DNA from: Pycnococcus provasolii | Taxonomy: Eukaryota; Chlorophyta; Pseudoscourfieldiophyceae; Pseudoscourfieldiales | DNA: 64,000 nt | Assembly: GCA_049487715.1 (NCBI GenBank) | Contig: CP150581.1 | Span: forward strand, 310,001-374,000 | Direction of reading: 5' to 3' | Translations under genes and position numbers: made by a program | Notes under the pieces: generated by a model | What the model saw: the letters and a program-made list of their open reading frames with translations, nothing else | Told to the model about the DNA's origin: nothing | Database searches by the model: none | Shown here: piece after piece, positions 27,651-36,523 of the stretch | Layout: every line of letters begins with the position of its first letter | Numbering within the stretch: position 1 is the first letter of the stretch

Positions 27651-28144
27651 TTACTGAGTAGTTGACTTCTCTTTTCCCTTTCCCTTAGGCGCCTCGACAA
27701 CCTGGACTTCCTCATCGTCAGAAGAGTCGGACTCGTCCCACTCGTAATACTGCTCGACGTAGTCGTACTGCTCGATGTTGTCGAGCACTCGCAGGTTATG
27801 GTAAACGTACAAGTGCGTTTCCATGTTCTGCGTAAGCATCGACGCCTGCTTCACACTCATGATGTGGCTGCCAGCGCTGTTGAACCGCTCGCAACCAGAG
27901 CTACTCGCAGGTTGGGCGAGTACCCTCATTGCAAGCTTCCGCAGCATCGGCGTAGATGCGCCGTGCATTTTCCACCACAAGTGCGCATGCATCGTCTTCG
28001 CTGCAGCCTGGACAAGCTTGTTGGCGAAGTAGCCGCGTTTGCTCCTGTCCTAGCTTTCTTCATCACGCTGGCGTTGTCAGTGATCACTTGCACGACGTTG
28101 GCGGGTCCAACCTTCTCAATCAGCTCCTCGATTGCGTTCGCCAT
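27651..28144 (-). pseudogene. hAT transposase C-terminal relic
   Basis: Two frames of one broken hAT transposase are visible. The upstream part (frame from 28144) reads VGPANVVQVITDNASVMKKA, the core block with the second catalytic Asp. The downstream part (frame from about 27992) reads LAMRVLAQPASSSGCERFNS, the hAT dimerisation domain, followed by an acidic tail and a stop at 27651. The frames differ, and the several hundred residues that normally separate these blocks are missing, so the copy has both a deletion and a frameshift. It lies on the opposite strand from the hAT piece at 4319 and carries different domains, so the two may or may not be the same family. Confidence 0.7.
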
Positions 28145-28594
28145 GCAGCAGGAGTGGTAGTAGTAGTTGATTTCGATAGGTGTTAGCCGCTGCTGTTGTA
28201 GAATGTAGTGGTGGTGTCTTCGTTGCTGCGGTTGTTGTGAATTGGTGTCACTAGTATACCAGCCACACCTGCTGACGCGCTAATCCTGACACAATCAATA
28301 ATTGCACACAAACAAAAAATGAACTGAAAGTGAGTGGATAAACGCACCGCTCACGTATTGTATTTCCGCGCATTGTTTCATCACAACAACACACACACAC
28401 CGTTGTCGTATTGTAGGCGCAAATGCACGAACGATAATAGTAGTTTTTATTCTTGGACACATTTATTTGTCTTGTTTTCTCGGACACGACGATTACGCCA
28501 TAATTGCCGGACGGGGAAAATGGAAAAAATCTAAAATCCCCAGCCGGACATCCCGCGCGTCACAGAGGCCCCACCACTTCGACGGCGCGCTCGC
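28145..28594. other. Spacer right of the hAT relic
   Basis: No coding signal is supported. It includes a CACACACACAC run near 28388 and GTTGTTGTG-type short repeats. It could contain more of the decayed hAT copy, but nothing recognisable remains. Confidence 0.4.
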
Positions 28595-29644
28595 TTGCGG
28601 CTCGCAAAACGTCGTATACGCGCATCGGGAGTGTGGGAAACGCTTGGCCTGAGCGAGCATGCGATATCGCTCGTCGATCAGCTCTCCGCACCAGGCGCGG
28701 GTGCATGGCTCGACGTACCCTGCACGTTGGACGCGAACGCGATGGATCCAGCCGAGAGGCTGTGCGGTGACGCACTCGCCGTAGCCTGGGCAGACACCGC
28801 CGCTCGCGCGCTGTGCGTTCGTGTGCACGCCACGCTTCACGGCGGCGCGTCGTTATCGTCAGCTGCTCGTGACATTGAGTCGAATCTGCCACGTCTCGTC
28901 GCATTGCTGCGTTCGCGTGAAAGGGAGGGTGGTGTTCAGGCTGCACCCACGCGCCGTCGCCTGGGTGCCCTTGAGACACTCGCAAGGTGCGTTGGAAGCG
29001 TGGGTATTGGTGCTTCACCGACAGGTCGGCGTGAGAATAGCGAGGCGGCAGGCGCGCTCTGGAGATGTGTCGACGCTGCGCTCGCAGATGCCGCGGCAGC
29101 GCTGCGATCGAGCCTTGACGCGCGAGCCACCGCGGCGAAGAAGAGCGCGAGGAAGAGTGCCGCAGCCGCCGCCGCAGCCGCTGATTCGCAGCCGTCGGAG
29201 AAGGAGCAGCTCGACGACGCGATTGGTCAACACTGGGACCTTTCCGACGACATTGGCAAGGTGCTTGCCTTCCACCTCTCGCTTGCACCGGACACGGCGT
29301 CCGCGGCTCGTGGGCAGATGTCGACGGGCGCGGTGCGTCATGCACGCCGTGCATGCGCGGGTGGACTCGGGGCACCAGCCGCGGAAAGTCTCTGGCGCTG
29401 CGTCACGCTCGTTGCTGGTGCTCACACGCCTTGCGGCGTGGCGGCACGCGCCGTTACCGGATTTGCAGAGGCTTTCAGAGACGCACGCCGTTGTGCCTTG
29501 CGCGGCAGCTGCGCTGCCGCGCCGCTGCTCCTACCGACGGCGGCACATCCGCGCTTCTCGCGTGCGTGCGTGAGGCATCTGCGTCGCTTGCAGGTCCCAT
29601 GCCCACGGATGCTGCTTCGACCATCGCGCCGCATCGTGCCGTAG
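28595..29644 (+). CDS. Unidentified Ala/Arg-rich open frame
   Basis: An uninterrupted frame of about 350 codons (open from 28535) has GC-rich third positions but no ATG near its start, so a 5' exon may be missing. It is rich in Ala and Arg, with a poly-Ala stretch (KSAAAAAAAADSQP) and a helical middle (EKEQLDDAIGQHWDLSDDIG). The first part (SAPGAGAWLDVPCTLDANAM) faintly recalls the segment after the reverse transcriptase domain of LINE-like elements, but no RT motif or zinc knuckle is seen. The opposite strand is also open over much of the same region. I do not assign a function; it may be a transposon relic or not a gene at all. Confidence 0.25.
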   Translation: MRLAKRRIRASGVWETLGLSEHAISLVDQLSAPGAGAWLDVPCTLDANAMDPAERLCGDALAVAWADTAARALCVRVHATLHGGASLSSAARDIESNLPRLVALLRSREREGGVQAAPTRRRLGALETLARCVGSVGIGASPTGRRENSEAAGALWRCVDAALADAAAALRSSLDARATAAKKSARKSAAAAAAAADSQPSEKEQLDDAIGQHWDLSDDIGKVLAFHLSLAPDTASAARGQMSTGAVRHARRACAGGLGAPAAESLWRCVTLVAGAHTPCGVAARAVTGFAEAFRDARRCALRGSCAAAPLLLPTAAHPRFSRACVRHLRRLQVPCPRMLLRPSRRIVP

Positions 29645-29931
29645 GCGCTCGAGCTTCGCGTGGTATTGCTTCGTAACGCGCTCGTCGGCGACACCGCGCT
29701 GGATTCTGAGCTTGTGACGTTGCGTCCGTCCGTTTCTATCGCGCAAGGCACCGGGAGCGGAGGGTGTGAGTGTGTTCTTTTGAGTCTTTGCAACAAAAGT
29801 TTTTTTTTGGTTACACTTACTACTGTAATGCGCCGTCGTTTCGTCCTCCAGGTGCGGTGCAACAACGGAAGGCAAGCACTTACCCGACCGTATCCACGTA
29901 TCCTGGCTGTCACTGCGCAACACCATGGCCT

Positions 29932-30714
29932 CTACGCTCCGCCTTTCTCCGCCGCCTCCCTCCGCGTGCGATCGACGAGACGGCGCAACTCAAGCTCGAC
30001 GCGACGCGCGTCCGCAGCCTTCTCCTCCAAAGCGGCGTTCTGAACCAGCAGAATGTCACGCTCCGCCTTCACGCTCACGAGCTCGGCGCTGTTGTTCTGA
30101 GAACCCTGCGCCTTGAGACCTGCCACCTCGCTCTCAAGACGCAACACCTCAGCCTCGAGCTCCTTCACGTACACCGCCTTGCGCTCCTTACTGCGCGCCG
30201 CGCTCTGCCGGTTCGACAAGATGCGCCGCGCACGTTTCGGGTCCGCCATCGCGAGATCTTCGTCGCTCACGCCGTTCGCCGCCGCACGTCGTCGGTGCGA
30301 GCCGTCCGTCTCCATCCCCGCTGCCTTCATCAGATCTACTGCGGTTCCCGTCACAGGTAGCTTACCCTGGTTCAGTGCTGTCTGGTGCGCGTGGGCCTTC
30401 GCTTGGCAGAGCTGCAGAGTGCCCAGACCGTCATAGGTCGTTCCGGTTCCTAGAGGAGGAGGAGGTGGAGGAGGAGAAGGAGAAGATTGATTAGCAGCTC
30501 CTGCAGTCAAGCCGGCCGAGGCTGAGATCAGACTGCTGAGGTCTCCCATGCCTTGCAGACCCACCGCTGCCATCGCAGCTGCGGTTACGGCGTTGTCCAC
30601 GCGCGCGTTCAGCCAGCTGGCGTGTGCAGCTGCCCCGGCCGTTTCCTGGCTATTCTGCAAGGCAGCCGCAACCTGTGCAACCTGCGCCACGGCAGCCGCG
30701 TGAGCCATCGTCAT
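29932..30714 (-). CDS. bZIP transcription factor, plant group I type
   Basis: The 260-residue product starts at the ATG at 30714 (the open frame upstream begins only at a TTG). The N-terminal half is Ala/Gln/Ser-rich with a run of eight prolines, a typical low-complexity activation region. Residues about 160-185 are the basic region DPKRARRILSNRQSAARSKE with the invariant N-x7-R. It is followed by a leucine zipper (VKELEAEVLRLESEVAGLKA, then ERDILLVQNAALEEKA). The DPKRAxRILxNRQSAARSKERK signature is that of group I bZIPs (RSG/VIP1/RF2a type), which act in osmotic, touch and gibberellin responses in land plants. The target site in this alga is unknown. Confidence 0.9.
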   Translation of the reverse strand: MTMAHAAAVAQVAQVAAALQNSQETAGAAAHASWLNARVDNAVTAAAMAAVGLQGMGDLSSLISASAGLTAGAANQSSPSPPPPPPPLGTGTTYDGLGTLQLCQAKAHAHQTALNQGKLPVTGTAVDLMKAAGMETDGSHRRRAAANGVSDEDLAMADPKRARRILSNRQSAARSKERKAVYVKELEAEVLRLESEVAGLKAQGSQNNSAELVSVKAERDILLVQNAALEEKAADARRVELELRRLVDRTRREAAEKGGA

Positions 30715-31616
30715 GTACGAAGGTATACTCTTCAAGCTCTTTTAAGAGTGTTGTTACACACCTGCAAGTTGCCTCGAAGTACTCGGCACAAGCTAAATAA
30801 GCTCGAAGTGTCCTGGAGAGGTGGAAAAGGCGCAGCCAGAGCGCCGATATCGCCCAATAGTTCCGGATTCGGCACACGGCTGAAGGTGATGAAGAGCTCT
30901 TTGGCGACTTCTTGAGCACGCGCCAGTTGTCTGAGCTGCTTGGCACAAGTTCGAGGGCTTCCTTCCAAGTGAAAAGCCTTCCGAAGAAGTTACGATACTC
31001 GCCGATACAGTTCAATACAGCACAATAGTACCCTGCGATACAAACCGATATGGAGCTGTATTGCGTAGAATACGCGCGTATTGAAAAATACCAAAATACT
31101 CTACAGAGGTGCTTTGAAGTACGTGCGCCACCACGGTAAGCAGACCTTAAGCTCACCTTAAGAGTGCGCCACCACCGCGGGCACCGGGTAATACCGAGGA
31201 CCCGGTGCTTTACCGCGATACTATTTACATACTGCATACAATACTATTGCAGTAGCGATACAATACGCGCTACCTCACAAGGGCGCGGTGGTGCGGGCTA
31301 TCCAGGTTGGCGGTGACGTCTCGCAAGGAGGTTGGGGGAGTGCAGCCGGTGGTTGCGAGCGGTTGCCAGGGGGTGCCAGCTACGGCTCAGGCTAATGGCC
31401 AGCTGAATCCACCCTTTTTCCCACAAAAGTAGGTAGTCTTTCTCATGCGCAGGAGGTCTGTCAAACCAAACCTGTAAGATGACATCACGCATTCACGCCT
31501 CTCCGTGACTGTCTGACTGTGGAGTGTACCTATAATGTTAGGGTTAGGGGTTTCTTTTTGGTTTTATTTCTAGTTTTCTATCGGGGTTTCCTTTTGGGGA
31601 TCCCGGTCCTTTTTAT
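30715..31616. other. Spacer upstream of the bZIP gene
   Basis: It contains TACAATACT/GATACAATACG-type AT-rich repeats near 31010-31090 and 31220-31270, and a short GTTAGGGTTAGGGG tract at 31537-31550. It presumably holds the bZIP promoter. Frames here look like shadows. Confidence 0.4.
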
Positions 31617-32078
31617 TTGGATCTTTCTTTGTTGGGTTTCTTGTGGATACATGTTGGTTTCCACTGGATATTTTCATCTTCCTTTCGTAAGTGCACACTG
31701 TCCTGTGCCCCTACAACAACTAGAGAGGAGACGGGCGACGACGGGCCAAGCGATCTCATGTTCGACGACATCTCAGTTAATGGCATGCTGATGGACTCCT
31801 TGCCGAAATTTGCACAAGAAGAGTTGATGCGGATGGTCGACGGCGCATCGCGTGATGATTCTGCCGACACCGTCGTGGACTTGCCATGGCCTACGCTCGA
31901 GACAACTCCGGTTAGCGAATGCACGACCGGGCTTCTTGCGATGGCATACCCAACTCTCTTCCCATACGGAAAGGGAGATTTTTTCGAGTACCGGAGCAAT
32001 ATTACCCGCCTACTAGAGCCCCAGACGGAGGAACAACGGAGGAATATAAGCCCTGATATTGAGTTAGTTAGGGGTTAG
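31617..32078 (+). pseudogene. Helitron replicase-helicase fragment
   Basis: The frame contains WPTLETTPVSECTTGLLAMA followed by YPTLFPYGKGDFFEYRSN. This matches the segment just upstream of the HUH Rep domain in Helitron transposases, with the form WPTxxxxPxxEF...xAFPTLFPxGxGD. Nothing further is recognisable: no HUH Rep motifs, no PIF1-type helicase motifs, no ATG near the start, and the frame ends at 32078. It is a truncated relic. The following GC-rich stretch may be part of the same insertion. Confidence 0.6.
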
Positions 32079-32564
32079 CACACCACACCGCGAAGACCAA
32101 TAAAGGAAATTAGGGGTTTATTCGCCGGAGTGTCCGATGATGCCCCCCCGCCCAGAGCGGGACGCCTGCTTTGTTATTTTCGGGACGCACCCCGGGGGAG
32201 AAACCCCCACAGTCGGCCTGCTCTGCTCTCCTCCCCCCCGGGCGGGGACCCCGGTTCGCCCCCCCCCGGCCCCAAGCAGGGCGTGCCACTACGATAGTAT
32301 TCATGGCCATGGCGTCTTTGAATTAACTCGACTTCCCACGTACTTATCGTAATTTGCTCTTCTTCTTGGCTCGTGGCTCTTGGCTCGCTTCTTGGCTCTT
32401 CTTCTGGCTGTCCTTTGGTTTTTTTTCGTGAATTTTTTGAAGCTTGCTATTGACAGATAGGATATTTGTTGATATTGTCGTGCTTTTCTCGTTTTTTTTT
32501 TAAAATTTCGGGGTCTGCCTCTATTTTTTTTTATTTGTCATCCTGCTCTCTTTTATATTTTTGG
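32079..32564. other. GC-rich block then T-rich leader of the JmjC gene
   Basis: 32138-32280 is C/G-rich with poly-C runs and CCCGGGG palindromes. 32345-32560 is T-rich with CTTGGCTCTTCTT repeats, and is probably promoter/5' UTR of the demethylase gene. Confidence 0.45.
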
Positions 32565-35015
32565 ATGACAGTGACGCCTCCTCTCGAGGAGACGGAGACG
32601 GCGGAAGTCTGCGTGTCTGGTGGTCGCGCGTCGAAGAGGCAGAGACGACCTGCGAAAAAGTTTGACGCGGGCTGGGGAAACGACGCGCACGAAATCAAAG
32701 CGGCTATCAAAAAGAGCCTGCTCGAGCAAACACACACGCGAACCATAAGCGTGGAAATACCGGAAGCGCTCGTCTTCTACCCAACACCACCAGAGTTCGC
32801 AAACCCGCTCGAGTACATACGAAAACTCGCAGAACAGAACGTAGGCACGCGGACGGGTATCGTCAAGGTGGTGCCGCCGCCCGGACACGCACCGCCGCTC
32901 GACCTCAACTCCTTCCCGCAGGTGCCGTTTGGAACCAAGAGGCAGACGCTGCAGAAACTCACGCAAGGCGAGAAGTTTGGTGAGGGAACCAGGCACACGC
33001 ACGCGACGTACCGAGCACAGGCGCTGAAGTTCCAGCGCAACTTCAGAAAACGCTTTGGGCACCTTCTGCGTGGTGCACACAGCGACCTGAGCAGTGCGGC
33101 TGACGTCAAAGTAGAGTGCAGCAAGACGCCAAAGGCGTCGTCGAGAGGTGGTGGTGCTGCACAAGCAACGGGCAGCGTGGTGGCGGGGGCGTCGACGTCA
33201 GCAGTGGTAGCAGAAGCGGCGGCGGCGTTGGCAGAAGCAGCAGCGCCTTTGCCACCGGTGGTCATAGAAAACACGACGTGTGCAGCCCCCGCCGTCGACG
33301 TCGTCGACCTGACGACGGACGACACAAATCTGCGCTGTGCTGCTGAAGACGCCTCCCCCTGCCTTGCTGATGAGCCTGTCGCGACAACCTCCGCACCATT
33401 CGCGGGAAATTTGATGGAAGACCAGCAGCAGCAGCAGCAGCATACAAGCATGATGCACATGTTTCATGATTATGAGCTGACACGTCTGCCATACGCGCAG
33501 GAGAATGATGGCGCGCCATCTACATCCTACAACCAACTCCAGGAAAAAGCGGCTCAGATGAGCGCATACGCGGAGGATCTCAGGAAAAAAGCCGAGGAGG
33601 CGCAGCGGAAGGTGGAGGAGGGCAAGATGATGCTCGAACAAGACCAGACGTCGTACACTGACGAGGAGGTGAGAGCGGTGGAGGACATGTACTGGTGGTT
33701 CACCGAGACGAACCAAGGCCATGTGGTGGTGGAGTATGGAAACGACCTTGACGTGGATGTGCAGGGAACGGGTTTCGGGCAGCCGAAGCACGCGTGGGAT
33801 TTGAGGCAATTGCCAAACCACCCGCAGAGCGTGCTGCAGCACGTCAAGCAGCAGCTCAAGGGCCTCAACACGCCGTGGCTTTATCTCGGCATGATGTTCG
33901 CAACATTCTGCTTCCACGTCGAGGATCACGCGCTGTTCTCGATCAATTACAGCCACACCGGTGCGCCCAAGACGTGGTACGGAATTCCCTCCCACAAGGC
34001 GCGCGCTTTCGAGGAGGCGCTGGCCCAGGACATCCCGGAGGGATTCAAGGGCGACAGAAAGCTGCTTCACAACCTCACGGCTATGATAAGCCCGGCAAAG
34101 CTGCGTGCTCACGATGTGCCGGTGTATCGACTCGTGCAGCGTCCTGGTGAATTTGTCGTCACGTTCCCCGACGCGTACCACGGCGGTTTTTCGCATGGCT
34201 TCAACGTCGGCGAGGCTGTGAACTTTGCCCTTGACATGTGGCTGCCCAAGGGACGCGAGGCGGTGGAACGATACAGGCAGAAGACCAACTGCAAGCGTGA
34301 GGCTGTTTTCAGCCACGATCGCGTGCTTTGGGAACTCTGCAAGGATGAGGTGGCGAAACCACACGCCGTCTTGGCAGAGGGCACATGCGAGTACAAGCGA
34401 GTCATGATGCTTCGCGACGAGCTGAAGAAGTCGGTGATGCAGGAGATGCAGCTTCGAAAGCATTGTCGCAAACAGAACGTCGTCCAACAGCGCATCGTCG
34501 CTTCGCCTACCGGACCGCACGACTCCAATTTCGACGCGACGTGCCTTGCATGCGGATGCTCCCCGTTCTTTACCGTGGTGAGATGCTCTTGCCCGAATAG
34601 AATGGTTGGCGGGAATGTCGTCCCTCCAATCACGTGCCCCACGCACCCGTACATGAAGTGCAGCTGCGATATGTACGATAAAACGAAACGAACTCTTGAG
34701 GTGCGTGTGAGCGACTACCTCCTTGAGACGATGATTCGAAAGCTCGAGCAAAGGCTCGGTCTGCAGCAGGAGGAACAGGAGCAGCAGAAGGAGGACGACC
34801 CGGAGGCGACCCCGGGTCGCCCTGCGGCTCCAGGGTCACCTCAGGTCGTTCTGCTGCAAGAGGACGATGATGCTACCCGTCGTTCCCGCGCCGAAGCGGC
34901 CGCGCGCCTCGCGAAGGAACGCGCGCGCCTCTTTGCGCTGGAGGAGAATGGTATCGAGGGGCTCATGGCTCACGACGGCGACGATGACAGCAGCGACAGC
35001 GAGCAGGTGAATTGA
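32565..35015 (+). CDS. JmjN-JmjC-C5HC2 histone demethylase (KDM5/JMJ type)
   Basis: This is an Fe(II)/2-oxoglutarate histone lysine demethylase; the domain set suggests H3K4. From the ATG at 32565 it has 816 residues. A JmjN domain lies at about 62-107 (ALVFYPTPPEFANPLEYIRK). A long Ala/Gln-rich linker and a short coiled coil follow, then the JmjC domain at about 370-580. The Fe ligands are visible as H451 and E453 (CFHVEDHALFSINY) and H539 (YHGGFSHGFN). The 2-oxoglutarate lysine is in GAPKTWYGIP. A C5HC2 zinc finger follows (CLACGCSPFF, CSCP, TCPTHPYMKCSC), then an acidic tail. No PHD, ARID or PLU-1 domain is seen, so the plan is like the short plant JMJ14/15/18 group without FYR domains. 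Confidence 0.92.
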   Translation: MTVTPPLEETETAEVCVSGGRASKRQRRPAKKFDAGWGNDAHEIKAAIKKSLLEQTHTRTISVEIPEALVFYPTPPEFANPLEYIRKLAEQNVGTRTGIVKVVPPPGHAPPLDLNSFPQVPFGTKRQTLQKLTQGEKFGEGTRHTHATYRAQALKFQRNFRKRFGHLLRGAHSDLSSAADVKVECSKTPKASSRGGGAAQATGSVVAGASTSAVVAEAAAALAEAAAPLPPVVIENTTCAAPAVDVVDLTTDDTNLRCAAEDASPCLADEPVATTSAPFAGNLMEDQQQQQQHTSMMHMFHDYELTRLPYAQENDGAPSTSYNQLQEKAAQMSAYAEDLRKKAEEAQRKVEEGKMMLEQDQTSYTDEEVRAVEDMYWWFTETNQGHVVVEYGNDLDVDVQGTGFGQPKHAWDLRQLPNHPQSVLQHVKQQLKGLNTPWLYLGMMFATFCFHVEDHALFSINYSHTGAPKTWYGIPSHKARAFEEALAQDIPEGFKGDRKLLHNLTAMISPAKLRAHDVPVYRLVQRPGEFVVTFPDAYHGGFSHGFNVGEAVNFALDMWLPKGREAVERYRQKTNCKREAVFSHDRVLWELCKDEVAKPHAVLAEGTCEYKRVMMLRDELKKSVMQEMQLRKHCRKQNVVQQRIVASPTGPHDSNFDATCLACGCSPFFTVVRCSCPNRMVGGNVVPPITCPTHPYMKCSCDMYDKTKRTLEVRVSDYLLETMIRKLEQRLGLQQEEQEQQKEDDPEATPGRPAAPGSPQVVLLQEDDDATRRSRAEAAARLAKERARLFALEENGIEGLMAHDGDDDSSDSEQVN

Positions 35016-35046
35016 GTTGCTCCTGCGTGTGATTTAATCCTTTTTT

Positions 35047-35051
35047 TGTAA
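35047..35051 (+). terminator. TGTAA poly(A) signal of the JmjC gene
   Basis: TGTAA, 32 nt after the stop. Confidence 0.55.
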
Positions 35052-35183
35052 CGTCATTCTTGACTTTACCTTTTCTCCATCTCCTTTGCTACAACGGCTG
35101 CAGGATACGAGACACGCATAAACACACTTGCCGTGATGTTGTAGCATGATTCGGTATTTATGTTTACACGGCTGGAATCAAAG

Positions 35184-35188
35184 TTACA
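35184..35188 (-). terminator. TGTAA poly(A) signal of the nucleotide-sugar transporter
   Basis: TGTAA on the coding strand, 30 nt after the stop; a second copy lies at 35164-35168. Confidence 0.55.
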
Positions 35189-35217
35189 ATGTATGTAGCA
35201 CAAACGAATCATTTCAT

Positions 35218-36288
35218 TCATCTCAACTTCTTCTCGTCCTCAGCGTTGCGCGGCGCCGACCTGTCATCCGTCGGCATGGGCAGCGCGTGGAATGTGCACG
35301 AGCATATCGCAACGCCGAGCAGCGCAGCAGCGCGCGGCGCGTCGGGGAACGGCTTGCCAAAGACGACATACCCAAACGCGACGGAAGTGGGTGCGGCGAG
35401 CGTTCCGGCTATCGCCTTGTGAGGTAGCGAGAGGTCCTTCAGGATCACAGACACGCAAATTCCCACGGCGGCGTGAAGAGCCACCGCAAGCGCGGTTGGC
35501 GGCTCGAGTAGTGCATTCCACCGTACGTCCGGCGCAGGCTCCGCAAAGTGCGACATGGCCAGTGCCGCGAGAGCAGCGTTTGCGCACAGACAAGCGTTGT
35601 GTATGCTGCTGTGCGCGCGCTTGCCGCTGCTGAAGCGTTTCAGTAGTCGTTCGTTGGATGCTCCTGCAATCGCACTAGCGACGCTTCCAAGCAGGGTAGG
35701 CACGTAGAGTCGCCAGAGGTGGTTGTTCGCCTTGCTGCCAGGCGCAAGACGCCGGAGAAGTTCGTACGAGATGCAGCACGTCACCGTTCCGACGATGCAC
35801 GTCCAGTGTGCCATCGACATTCGTTTTCCCATGACAACTTGCCAGATGGCCGCTGTCGTTGGCAACCTCATCTGTCCCGCGACGAGCGCACCGGTCGCCC
35901 CTGCGGCATCCACCGCGAAGAGTCCGAGGGCGTTGGCCGCGGTGTATCCGAGCGCCGGTAGAATGTATCTGATTAGAAGTTGTGCAAGCACATGTTTGTC
36001 GGCAACCAGCACATTGGACCCTCGGGCTCGCACTAAGAGAAATGAGGCGTATATGACGTTGACGGTAAGTTTCATCACTTCTGATAAACAAATAGCGTGC
36101 CATGGAGAGTACGCAAGATGGGAAGATTTCAACGACCGTTCCGTGGCCAAGCTCTGCGCCACAATTAAAATGACAAACACAAATGTTAAACCGAAGCTAT
36201 ATGGATATGACACGCTTGAGGAAGTATGGGTTCCCGTGGACAAGTTGTGGTTCGCTGCCTTCTTCATGGCCATGTTCATGGACGCCAT
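35218..36288 (-). CDS. Golgi nucleotide-sugar transporter (SLC35A family)
   Basis: The 356-residue protein has about ten hydrophobic helices, as in nucleotide-sugar antiporters that bring CMP-, UDP- or GDP-sugars into the Golgi. It fits the SLC35A/NST family: an early SLATERSLKSSHLAYSPWHA segment, VMKLTVNVIYASFLL, the central GATGALVAGQMRLPTTAAIW followed by GKRMSMAHW (family: QLKILTTAxF...GRxLSxxQW), and a late LPHKAIAGTLAAPTSVAFGY before the last helix. The specificity (CMP-sialic acid, UDP-Gal or other) cannot be told. The sialyltransferase-like gene 13 kb away makes a CMP-sugar worth testing. The start is the first ATG (36288); the C-terminus is charged and cytosolic. Confidence 0.82.
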   Translation of the reverse strand: MASMNMAMKKAANHNLSTGTHTSSSVSYPYSFGLTFVFVILIVAQSLATERSLKSSHLAYSPWHAICLSEVMKLTVNVIYASFLLVRARGSNVLVADKHVLAQLLIRYILPALGYTAANALGLFAVDAAGATGALVAGQMRLPTTAAIWQVVMGKRMSMAHWTCIVGTVTCCISYELLRRLAPGSKANNHLWRLYVPTLLGSVASAIAGASNERLLKRFSSGKRAHSSIHNACLCANAALAALAMSHFAEPAPDVRWNALLEPPTALAVALHAAVGICVSVILKDLSLPHKAIAGTLAAPTSVAFGYVVFGKPFPDAPRAAALLGVAICSCTFHALPMPTDDRSAPRNAEDEKKLR

Positions 36289-36523
36289 AGATTCGAGGTC
36301 CGAGGAGGAGAGCCGAGGAGGACTATAGGGAGAGGGGACGAACTTAAAAGGTCGGATTAGGGTTGTAAGCGTTAGGGTTGTAAGAGTTAGGGTTAGGGCT
36401 AGGGTTAGGGTTAGGGTTAGGGAAACCCGGTCGTCGAACCCCTCCCCTCCCTCCAGGGCCCGCTTGTGCTCATTTTATTGTGCAGATCCACATCCACATC
36501 CACGTCCAACGCGGAAACCTGCG
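36289..36523. other. Divergent spacer with long TTAGGG tract
   Basis: This short gap between the divergent transporter and GT61-like genes carries the longest telomere-like tract in the window (36355-36422). Confidence 0.6.
36355..36422 (+). repeat. Interstitial TTAGGG tract, longest in window
   Basis: About nine units, TTAGGG with GGGTTG, GTAAGC and CTAGGG variants; the last four are perfect. Confidence 0.85.

Noticed and set aside
29531-29926. Small minus-strand gene directly after the bZIP stop
   Set aside because: Its ATG is 5 nt past the bZIP stop with no room for a promoter, and no splice junction gave a convincing continuation; kept only as a finding.
30650-31237. 195-codon minus-strand frame upstream of the bZIP gene
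   Set aside because: Composition is random-like and it overlaps the bZIP start in another frame.
33198-34751. 517-codon open frame antisense to the JmjC gene
   Set aside because: The sense strand has intact JmjC and zinc-finger motifs; the antisense frame is a composition shadow.
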